6,190 nt of DNA from Candidatus Treponema excrementipullorum (GTDB lineage: Bacteria > Spirochaetota > Spirochaetia > Treponematales > Treponemataceae), in NCBI GenBank assembly GCA_018883625.1, contig JAHLFV010000099.1, forward strand, positions 1 to 6,190, written 5' to 3'. Shown in pieces: positions 1 through 5,012 of the stretch. The notes beneath the pieces are model-generated. The model searched no databases and was not told the origin of the DNA. It saw only the letters and a program-made list of their open reading frames with translations. Within the stretch, counting starts at the first letter, position 1. The number at the start of each line of letters is the position of its first letter. Made by a program: the position numbers and the translations under genes.

Positions 1-25
1 TGAACTGACCCCATAAATTAGGACA
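1..25 (+). repeat. Left terminal inverted repeat of the IS
   Basis: It starts TGAACTGACCCCA and ends AGGACA. It matches the reverse complement of 1205-1229 at 21 of 25 positions: 13 perfect outer bases, six perfect inner bases and a diverged centre. The transposase would bind and cleave here. Confidence 0.93.
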
Positions 26-44
26 CCCACGGAGGTGTAAAAAT

Positions 45-1202
45 ATGGGGAATAATCAAAAGTACAGCATTGACTTCAAGTTGCTTGTTGTAGGAAAATA
101 CAAACAAGGTACTTGTGGCTACAAAAAACTAGCGCGCGAATTTAATCTCGATAGAGATACGGTACGCGACTGGTGTTTAAATCCAAGGCTGCAAGTTGCA
201 ACTGAAATGGCAAAGAAAAATAAAATTAATGACGACAAGGATCTTGAGTATTACAAAACAGCTGCAATCTTTTGGGAACAATATGCCAAGAACATTGAAG
301 CCGAGCTTGCAAAACAGGGTAAAAAAAAACTCCTTTTAAAAACAATGAAGGATTGTCTGGAACAGAATCAGAACCTGAAAACCCGGAAACTGTGTGAAGT
401 TACAGGCATTTCAAAATCGTCATTCTATTACAACAGGAACAATAATTCGCAAAAACTAAAAGATGCTGAGGTATTAAAGTACCTCAAACAGCTTCCAGAA
501 AAGATTCTGAACCGTCGTGGAAGCAAAATTAAATCAAAGGAACTGAAAGTTCGCTTCGGAATAACTGTAAACCACAAGCGTGTTGAAAGAATCTGTCGTG
601 AAAACGGACTTCTCGCCAAAAACCGGCGAAGAAAGTTCCCTAAAGATTACTATAAACAGCAGAAGGAAAATCAGAAGCACCTTCCAAAGAATATTTTGAA
701 TCGCAATTTTGAAAGCAGCGCGCCATTAAAAAAGTTTTGTACCGATGTTTCATATTTTAAAACAAAAACAGGCTGGCTTTATTTAAGTCCTGTACTTGAT
801 CTATGTGGTCGTAAGATTCAATGCTATTCAATTTCACCGCATAACGATGAGGCTCTTTCCGAAGAAACTCTGGACAAGTTTTTTGCACTTGGAAACGTAA
901 AAGGTTCTATACTCCATTCCGATCAGGGAGCCTTATATACATCAAAGAAATGGCGCAAACGTCTTAAAAAGAATGGCATCATTCAAAGCATGAGTCGTAA
1001 AGGAAACTGCTGGGATAATGCCTGTATGGAACATTTCTTCGGAACATTAAAAGTTGAAACAGGGTATGATGATTTGTTAAAAACTGGTTTACTTTCTTAC
1101 GAAGAAACTAAAAAACTTATTGACGATTTTATTTATTATTACAATAATGAACGTATTCAACAAAATCTTGGTTGGAAAACTCCAAACGAGATAGCTGCTT
1201 AA
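45..1202 (+). CDS. IS3-family transposase, OrfA-OrfB in one frame
   Basis: This DDE transposase of 385 residues would cut and join the ends of its own IS. Residues 7-45 form the OrfA helix-turn-helix (Transposase_8 type, with LAREFNLDRDTVRDWC at 29-44), followed by a charged helical stretch at 67-100. Residues 110-131 hold the OrfB HTH_21-like start (KLCEVTGISKSSFYY) and about 225-380 the integrase core. The catalytic residues are D234 (CTDVSYF), D293 (HSDQG) and E329 (MEHFFGTLK), with exactly 35 residues between the last two. The ATG follows GGAGG at 31-35 by 9 bp, and the stop lies 2 bp before the right inverted repeat. Most IS3 relatives carry OrfA and OrfB in two frames joined by -1 frameshifting. 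Here they are continuous, with an A9 run at the junction. No truncation or missing catalytic residue is visible. Confidence 0.95.
   Translation: MGNNQKYSIDFKLLVVGKYKQGTCGYKKLAREFNLDRDTVRDWCLNPRLQVATEMAKKNKINDDKDLEYYKTAAIFWEQYAKNIEAELAKQGKKKLLLKTMKDCLEQNQNLKTRKLCEVTGISKSSFYYNRNNNSQKLKDAEVLKYLKQLPEKILNRRGSKIKSKELKVRFGITVNHKRVERICRENGLLAKNRRRKFPKDYYKQQKENQKHLPKNILNRNFESSAPLKKFCTDVSYFKTKTGWLYLSPVLDLCGRKIQCYSISPHNDEALSEETLDKFFALGNVKGSILHSDQGALYTSKKWRKRLKKNGIIQSMSRKGNCWDNACMEHFFGTLKVETGYDDLLKTGLLSYEETKKLIDDFIYYYNNERIQQNLGWKTPNEIAA
321..329 (+). other. A9 homopolymer at the OrfA/OrfB junction, candidate slippage site
   Basis: Nine consecutive A residues encode K93-K95 of the transposase, between the OrfA-like and OrfB-like domains. 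Slippage to the +1 frame reaches TAA at 337-339 almost at once and would give an OrfA-only protein of about 97 residues. Slippage to the -1 frame runs on to TGA at 395-397. Many IS3 elements have an A-rich frameshift signal at this position, so here the signal could work in reverse and release OrfA from a fused frame. That slippage actually occurs is inference. Confidence 0.4.
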
Positions 1203-1204
1203 AC

Positions 1205-1229
1205 TGTCCTAGAATTTGGGGTCAGTTCA
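1205..1229 (-). repeat. Right terminal inverted repeat of the IS
   Basis: It begins TGTCCT and ends GGGGTCAGTTCA. It is the inverted partner of the left end, and the transposase stop codon is 2 bp upstream. Confidence 0.93.
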
Positions 1230-1231
1230 GA

Positions 1232-1307
1232 GTACTGTGGGTTACCCCCCCCCCCCCTGGATTTAATCCACGGGGGTGCTGGTTGCATTGGAATATCCTC
1301 ACAGTAC
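1232..1307. repeat. Structured non-coding segment bounded by an 8-bp inverted repeat
   Basis: GTACTGTG (1232-1239) and CACAGTAC (1300-1307) are perfect inverted repeats enclosing about 60 bp. Inside are a C-rich/G-rich hairpin (1252-1276) and two shorter near-palindromes, GGGTTACCC (1240-1248) and GGAATATCC (1290-1298). The whole could fold as a multibranched RNA or a cruciform. A T-rich stretch follows at 1315-1334, so an old terminator of a gene now cut off by the IS is possible. A small dispersed palindromic repeat is another option. I do not recognise it as a known riboswitch or repeat family. The rest of the interval up to the next gene (1308-1398) shows nothing I can assign. Confidence 0.5.
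1245..1257 (+). repeat. Poly-C tract of 13, one arm of a hairpin
   Basis: Thirteen consecutive C residues are followed by TGGATTTAATCCA, then C and GGGGG at 1272-1276. The last six C and this downstream segment form a palindrome with a single C/C mismatch and a loop of about 3 nt. Only six C are needed to complete the palindrome, so the other seven look like an expansion. Homopolymers of this length are prone to slipped-strand length change, and the exact count in an assembly may be unreliable. Confidence 0.75.
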
Positions 1308-1398
1308 CGATAACTTTTATATATTTTTTCTTCTCAGTATGGATTCTTGATATCTTGGCAGTGTGTCCTTTGACTGCATACAATGTAAGGATAACGCA

Positions 1399-2097
1399 AT
1401 GATAGCTGTATTGGTAAATTGTTTTACTATTATTCTTGGTTCTCTTTTGGGAATTATTTTTTCAAAAAAAATAACTTCCCGGCTCAGTGAAGTCATCCAA
1501 ACAGGTGCCGGTGTTGTGGTTCTTGTTTTAGGTGTTGAAATGACCTTACAGTACGACAATATCCTTTTTTTGACTTTTTCACTTATGGCCGGAGGAATTA
1601 TCGGTTCTATAATTGATATTGACGGAAAAATCTTCAAAATAGGCCAATGGCTCGGTACTAAACTTCCCCAAAAAGAAGAAAAATCTACTTCATCCTTCGG
1701 ATACGGTTTTTTAAATGCCTCTGTACTGTTTTGTGTAGGAGCCATGTCCATAGTGGGGTCCATAGAAGCCGGAGTTAATGGTAATTATTCGGTTATTTTT
1801 ACTAAATCTTTGCTTGACGGATTTATGGCCATTGTCTTTGCTTCTTCTATGGGAGTAGGCGTTGTTTTTTCTTTTTTGACGGTTTTGATATATCAGGGAG
1901 CACTCACATTATTGGCAACAGTTATTGCTCCCTATATGGATGAAGTGCTTTTGGCTGAATTGACTGCTTCCGGCGGTGCTTTGATCATTATGATAGCAAT
2001 AAATCTGTTGGGATTAAAATCTATAAAAACCGCCAATTATCTTCCCGCCGTATTCCTGTGTGTTTTGTTTGTGCTTTTAGAACGATTTTTTTTCTAA
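1399..2097 (+). CDS. DUF554 family multipass membrane protein
   Basis: This predicted inner-membrane protein of 232 residues belongs to the DUF554 (YdfK-like) family, whose function is not established. Hydrophobic segments lie at about residues 3-21, 34-51, 56-75, 107-124, 137-178 (probably two helices), 192-207 and 214-230. Family features are the N-terminal MIAVLVN...ILGSLLG, the central FCVGAMSIVGSIE (111-123), the KSLLDG motif (136-141), and YQG (165-167) in the following helix. I chose the ATG at 1399 because it follows AAGG at 1387-1390 by 8 bp and begins like family members. An upstream in-frame GTG at 1363 would add 12 polar residues and has no ribosome site. The gene lies between the IS and the feo operon. 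The 127-bp gap to feoA has its own promoter, so co-transcription is not required. No clear terminator follows; only a T-run/A-run pair spans its end. Confidence 0.88.
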   Translation: MIAVLVNCFTIILGSLLGIIFSKKITSRLSEVIQTGAGVVVLVLGVEMTLQYDNILFLTFSLMAGGIIGSIIDIDGKIFKIGQWLGTKLPQKEEKSTSSFGYGFLNASVLFCVGAMSIVGSIEAGVNGNYSVIFTKSLLDGFMAIVFASSMGVGVVFSFLTVLIYQGALTLLATVIAPYMDEVLLAELTASGGALIIMIAINLLGLKSIKTANYLPAVFLCVLFVLLERFFF

Positions 2098-2117
2098 AAA
2101 ATTTGTTTTCTTTAAAA

Positions 2118-2133
2118 GTTAGTCCATTTTAAC
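2118..2133. promoter_or_regulatory. Upstream candidate operator site (GTTAG-N7-TAAC) of the feo operon
   Basis: GTTAGTCCATTTTAAC is an inverted pair of half-sites, extended to AAGTTA/TAACTT with an 8-nt centre. It has the same spacing as the two units at 2169-2203 and overlaps the likely -35 region. The adjoining TTAACTTGACTT also recalls, from memory, the manganese-repressor (ScaR/SloR-type) operators of streptococci. That similarity is weak, because TTGACT is also a plain -35 element. Confidence 0.45.
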
Positions 2134-2162
2134 TTGACTTTAAATTACTGTTGTATTATGCT
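2130..2162 (+). promoter_or_regulatory. Probable sigma-70-type promoter of the feo operon
   Basis: Two overlapping readings are plausible. One is TTGACT (2134-2139) with TATGCT (2157-2162) at 17 bp. The other is TTAACT (2130-2135) with TATTAT (2154-2159) at 18 bp. Both give a start near 2166-2170 and a 5' leader of about 55-60 nt before feoA. Candidate operator half-sites overlap the -35 and lie directly downstream of the -10, a layout that suits repression. Confidence 0.6.
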
Positions 2163-2203
2163 AACTGTGTTAGGTAAAGATAACATAGTTAGCTTGTAAT
2201 AAC
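2160..2203. promoter_or_regulatory. Tandem operator-like array of TAAC/GTTA half-sites
   Basis: The half-sites alternate with fixed gaps: TAAC (2162), 3 bp, GTTA (2169), 8 bp, TAAC (2181), 3 bp, GTTA (2188), 8 bp, TAAC (2200). TAAC recurs every 19 bp. The central part is a 13-bp inverted repeat (2160-2172 with 2181-2193) having one mismatch and an 8-nt centre. The array covers the expected transcription start of feoA. Iron-uptake operons are commonly controlled by Fur, DtxR/TroR or similar metal-sensing repressors, so this is probably the operator of one. Which family binds is unknown. In RNA the 13-bp repeat would also fold into a hairpin in the leader. Confidence 0.65.
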
Positions 2204-2224
2204 AAACTGTGTGAAGGAGGTTAT

Positions 2225-2437
2225 ATGCCTTTAGCAATGGTTTCCATTGGTGAAAAACGTAAGATCAAGTCTTTGACAGGTACGGAAGATATAAAAAAAC
2301 ATTTAATTGATTTGGGATTTGTTTCCGGTCAGGATGTGTTGGTACTGGGAGACAGTGCTGCCGGGATGATTTTGCTGGTAAAGGGAACGAAATTAGCCTT
2401 AAATCGCGGTTTGGCACAAAAAATTTTAGTGGCGTGA
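2225..2437 (+). CDS. feoA: FeoA protein, first copy
   Basis: This small cytosolic SH3-like protein of 70 residues supports FeoB-driven Fe2+ uptake. Family features are the N-terminal PLAMVSIGE, the HLIDLGFVSGQDV segment (25-37), and the end VKGTKLALNRGLAQKI (52-67), close to the usual FeoA pattern of VKGsrlAigRGlA.kI. The length is typical for FeoA (about 70-80). The ATG at 2225 follows a strong AAGGAGG (2214-2220) with only 4 bp between, which is rather tight. The next ATG (2237) has no better site. It is the first gene of the feo operon, 44 bp before a second, clearly different feoA. Confidence 0.93.
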   Translation: MPLAMVSIGEKRKIKSLTGTEDIKKHLIDLGFVSGQDVLVLGDSAAGMILLVKGTKLALNRGLAQKILVA

Positions 2438-2481
2438 AAGTCACTATATAAAACAGGTTTAAATATAATAGGAGAGTATAT

Positions 2482-2718
2482 ATGACATTACGGGAAACAA
2501 AACCGGGGCAGGAAGTGAAAGTGCTTCGGGTAAAAACGGAAAGCGGTCTAAAACATCGGATCCTTGATATGGGAATTACCTCCGGGGTAAAGGTAAAACT
2601 TATAAAAGTTGCTCCTTTGGGAGATCCTTTGGAAGTTACGGTTCGTGGATATCAGTTAAGCTTACGAAAGTCGGAAGCTGATGCCATTGATGTGGAGTTG
2701 ATTTCACCTTCAGCATAA
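2482..2718 (+). CDS. feoA: FeoA protein, second copy
   Basis: This is a second FeoA-type SH3-like protein of 78 residues, presumed cytosolic. It shows the family pattern well: TLRETKPGQEVKV (2-14), LKHRILDMGITSGVKV (23-38), VAPLGDPLEVTVRG (43-56), and YQLSLRKSEADAI (57-69). The APLGDP and ELSLR-type tail differ from the first copy, so the pair is not a recent duplication. The two may have separate roles or act together, as FeoA proteins are thought to bind or regulate FeoB. GGAGAG (2471-2476) lies 5 bp before the ATG. The gene is 55 bp upstream of feoB, with a tandem repeat between. Confidence 0.94.
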   Translation: MTLRETKPGQEVKVLRVKTESGLKHRILDMGITSGVKVKLIKVAPLGDPLEVTVRGYQLSLRKSEADAIDVELISPSA

Positions 2719-2720
2719 AA

Positions 2721-2763
2721 AGCTTTTATTTAATTATAAAGTTAGCTTTTGCTAATTATAAAG
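2721..2763 (+). repeat. Imperfect tandem repeat in the feoA-feoB gap, containing a GTTA/TAAT site
   Basis: Two copies of AGCTTTT-(2-3 nt)-TAATTATAAAG lie side by side at 2721-2741 and 2744-2763. The seven-base and eleven-base blocks are identical in both. The second copy runs into the feoB ribosome site, because its final AAAG overlaps AAGGAG (2761-2766). The junction creates GTTAGCTTTTGCTAAT (2741-2756), which matches the GTTA-N8-TAAC operator units before feoA except for the last base. It could be an internal regulatory site, a translation-control hairpin (TTAGC/GCTAA around TTTT) or a chance product of the duplication. Confidence 0.6.
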
Positions 2764-2773
2764 GAGAATTATT

Positions 2774-4837
2774 ATGTCTTATACAATTGCTCTTGCAGGA
2801 AATCCCAACAGCGGGAAGACCTCTTTGTTTAACGAATTGACCGGTTCAAAACAACACGTAGGAAACTGGCCGGGAGTTACCGTTGACAAAAAAGAGGGTG
2901 TATACAAAAAAAACAAAGAGTATACGATTTTGGATTTACCGGGAACATATTCTTTGTCACCCTACAGTGCAGAAGAAATTATTGCCCGGGATTATATCGT
3001 AAAAGAAAAACCCGACTGTGTTATTGATATAATCGATACCACTTGTATTGAACGAAATTTATATCTAGCCATGCAAATTATGGAAACCGGCGTTCCGACA
3101 GTATTGGCTTTGAATATGATGGATGAAATCGAAAAAGCCGGTATTAAGGTAGACGTTCCCAAATTATCAGCTATGTTCGGTGTAAAAGTTGTGCCTATTA
3201 TCGCTCGGTCCGGACAGGGGGTTGATGAACTGATGAAGGCGGTAGAAGCAACGGTATCGGGACAATGTAAACCGGAACGCCTTGAAGTATATGAAAAGAT
3301 TGCTTCTGTCAATCCCGCCCAAGGTGACGTAGAAGAAATACAGGCAGATTTGCGTTATAATTTTATTACGGAAATATCTTCCAAAGTGGTTACAAAACCG
3401 AAAGTTTCGTATGAAGAGACAAAATCGGATAAAATCGACAAAATTTTGACGAACCGATGGATTGCATTGCCTGTTTTTGCTTTGGTAGTGTACATCATTT
3501 TTGCTGCAACTTTCAGCGAAAACTTTTTGTTTATCCCCGGTTTTCCCAGTCCCGGTGTTTGGCTTGCCGGACTTGTAGAAGGGGCTTGGGGCTGGTTTAC
3601 GGAGCTTGTAGCTTCGGGACTTGCTGCTGTAGGTGCTTCCGATTGGGCTTCCGGTTTGGTAATTGACGGAATTTTAGGAGGAATCGGTGCTGTTTTGGGA
3701 TTTTTGCCTTTGGTACTGGTTTTGTATGTTTTAATGTCTTTCTTGGAAGATTCAGGTTATATGGCCCGAGTTGCTTTCGTTATGGACAGAATTTTCCGTC
3801 GGTTCGGTTTGTCCGGTCGGTCTTTTATCCCTTTGTTGATGGGATTCGGTTGCGGTGTACCTGCCATTATGGCTACCCGTACTTTGGAAAGTGAAAAAGA
3901 TAGGCGTATCACAACGATTATAACGGCTTTTATGCCCTGCGGTGCTAAATTGCCGATTTTTGCCATGTTTGTTTCAACCTTTTTTGTAAACAGCAACAAA
4001 ACTTTGGTGATGTTTTCAATCTATGCAGTCAGCATTATAACAGCCATTGTAGTTTCCCTTTTATTGAACATATTGGTGTATAAGTCAGCCGCATCCAATT
4101 TTATTATGGAGTTGCCCAAATATCGTTTGCCCACTTTGAAGAGTGTAGGCATACACATAACGGAAAAACTTAAGGGATTCGCCCATAAAGCCGGTTCTGT
4201 AATTTTGCTTTCTACAATTGTGTTGTGGTTATTGTCCAACTTTAACATCAACTCCTTTAACGGTAAAAACAAGGAAGCTGCCATAGCTGCCGGTGAAGAA
4301 CCTACAGTTCTGTGTTCCATGAACGATAGCTTTTTGGCTTCCATCGGCGGAGTTGTGGCACCGGTTTTCAAACCTTTGGGCTTTGGCGAATGGAGACCCA
4401 CTGTAGGTGTGGTAACTGGTTGGATTGCAAAAGAAATGGTTGTTGTCACCTTTGCCCAGCTTTATTCTGATGACGTAAGTCCCGAATACTTGGAGTCCTT
4501 TTTTAGCGGGTATTCTCCAGAAGAACTGACGGAATTGGGATTTGATCAAGGCATATATGATTACGACACAGCAGTTTCCGTGTATTCAGAAACTATTTTG
4601 TTTGAAGGCGGTGATGCAGCAGGGCTTCCTACAATGAAGGAAGATATTAAAACACCACAGGCAGCCTATGCTTACATGATTTTTAATCTTCTGTGTATGC
4701 CCTGTTTTGCCGCTGTAGGAGCCATGAAACGGGAATTAAAAACCTGGAAAATGACAGGTGCCGCCATCGGTATCCAAATGCTTACAGCCTATATTGTAGC
4801 TTTACTGGTGTATGTAATCGGTAATGTAGTATTTTGA
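2774..4837 (+). CDS. feoB: Ferrous iron transporter FeoB
   Basis: FeoB is a GTP-binding inner-membrane permease that imports Fe2+. The protein has 687 residues, shorter than E. coli FeoB (about 770). The G domain shows G1 GNPNSGKT (9-16), G2 T36 in NWPGVTV, G3 DLPG (54-57), G4 NMMD (114-117) and G5 ARSGQG (144-149). A helical linker follows to about 225. The membrane part starts at about 228 and includes both Gate motifs: GFGCGVPAIMATRT (357-370, C360) and MPCGAKLPIFAMF (387-399, C389). A late CMPC (641-644) lies where other FeoB proteins have a conserved Cys. A loop at about 565-626 between late helices is rich in Asp and Glu. The ATG follows AAGGAG by 7 bp. TGA is followed immediately by an in-frame TAA. 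No FeoC is present. All core residues appear intact. Confidence 0.97.
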   Translation: MSYTIALAGNPNSGKTSLFNELTGSKQHVGNWPGVTVDKKEGVYKKNKEYTILDLPGTYSLSPYSAEEIIARDYIVKEKPDCVIDIIDTTCIERNLYLAMQIMETGVPTVLALNMMDEIEKAGIKVDVPKLSAMFGVKVVPIIARSGQGVDELMKAVEATVSGQCKPERLEVYEKIASVNPAQGDVEEIQADLRYNFITEISSKVVTKPKVSYEETKSDKIDKILTNRWIALPVFALVVYIIFAATFSENFLFIPGFPSPGVWLAGLVEGAWGWFTELVASGLAAVGASDWASGLVIDGILGGIGAVLGFLPLVLVLYVLMSFLEDSGYMARVAFVMDRIFRRFGLSGRSFIPLLMGFGCGVPAIMATRTLESEKDRRITTIITAFMPCGAKLPIFAMFVSTFFVNSNKTLVMFSIYAVSIITAIVVSLLLNILVYKSAASNFIMELPKYRLPTLKSVGIHITEKLKGFAHKAGSVILLSTIVLWLLSNFNINSFNGKNKEAAIAAGEEPTVLCSMNDSFLASIGGVVAPVFKPLGFGEWRPTVGVVTGWIAKEMVVVTFAQLYSDDVSPEYLESFFSGYSPEELTELGFDQGIYDYDTAVSVYSETILFEGGDAAGLPTMKEDIKTPQAAYAYMIFNLLCMPCFAAVGAMKRELKTWKMTGAAIGIQMLTAYIVALLVYVIGNVVF

Positions 4838-4914
4838 TAAATTAGGAATTATTCTGTCGTAGTTTTCTCCTTTTGACAGATAAATATAAGTTGTAATTGT
4901 TCCATCCTTTTTGG

Positions 4915-4946
4915 CCGACTACCGGAAACGGTAGTCGGTTTTTTTT
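4915..4946 (+). terminator. Intrinsic terminator of the feo operon
   Basis: A perfect 10-bp stem, CCGACTACCG paired with CGGTAGTCGG, encloses a GAAA tetraloop (4925-4928). It is followed by eight T (4939-4946), an A and a second T-rich run. It lies about 75 bp after the feoB stop. The opposite strand lacks a T-run after the stem, so it should act only on + strand transcripts and insulate the downstream lipoprotein gene. Confidence 0.95.
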
Positions 4947-5012
4947 ATTTTTTTTCAAAATTAAGCCTAAAGAATGCGGATTTTATGAAATTTTCAGCCA
5001 TAACTTATATGT

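Larger units (their letters stand above)
1..1229 (+). mobile_element. Complete IS3-family insertion sequence, about 1.23 kb
   Basis: The element is bounded by 25-bp terminal inverted repeats that match at 21 of 25 positions, starting TGAACTGACCCC and ending in its complement. It encloses one transposase gene filling almost the whole interval. The length, the TGA...TCA ends and the DDE transposase with an N-terminal helix-turn-helix all fit the IS3 family; the end sequence looks most like the IS150/IS3 subgroups, from memory. IS3 elements usually leave a 3-5 bp target duplication. The right flank begins GAGTA, but the left flank lies outside the window, so the duplication cannot be confirmed. 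Both ends and the reading frame are intact, so the copy may still be mobile. Confidence 0.93.

Noticed and set aside
26..37. CCCACGGAGGTG resembling TCCACGGGGGTG at 1267-1278
   Set aside because: It is a short G/C-rich match, one copy being the transposase ribosome site; probably coincidence.
1363..1398. GTG start giving a longer DUF554 protein
   Set aside because: The extra 12 residues are polar, have no ribosome site and are not family-like; the ATG at 1399 fits better.
1172..1402. Open frame overlapping the IS end and the C13 hairpin (76 codons)
   Set aside because: It starts from TTG inside the transposase, runs through the inverted repeat and poly-C tract, and has no ribosome site or recognisable protein features.
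1317..1763. Antisense open frame of 148 codons over DUF554
   Set aside because: It lies opposite a well-supported membrane protein gene and has a low-complexity, non-family translation; it is a shadow frame.
2160..2203. Integron attC-like core sites (GTTAGGT next to GCTAAC)
   Set aside because: The matching 7-mers are incomplete and the regular 19-bp half-site spacing at a promoter fits an operator; there is no integrase or cassette layout.
2992..4549. Several antisense frames and one alternate + frame (3457-3666) within feoB
   Set aside because: All lie inside the strongly supported feoB frame and show no protein family features.
4853..4880. TCTGTC/GACAGA inverted repeat just after feoB
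   Set aside because: It is only 6 bp with a 16-nt loop and no T-run; the strong terminator is downstream at 4915-4946.
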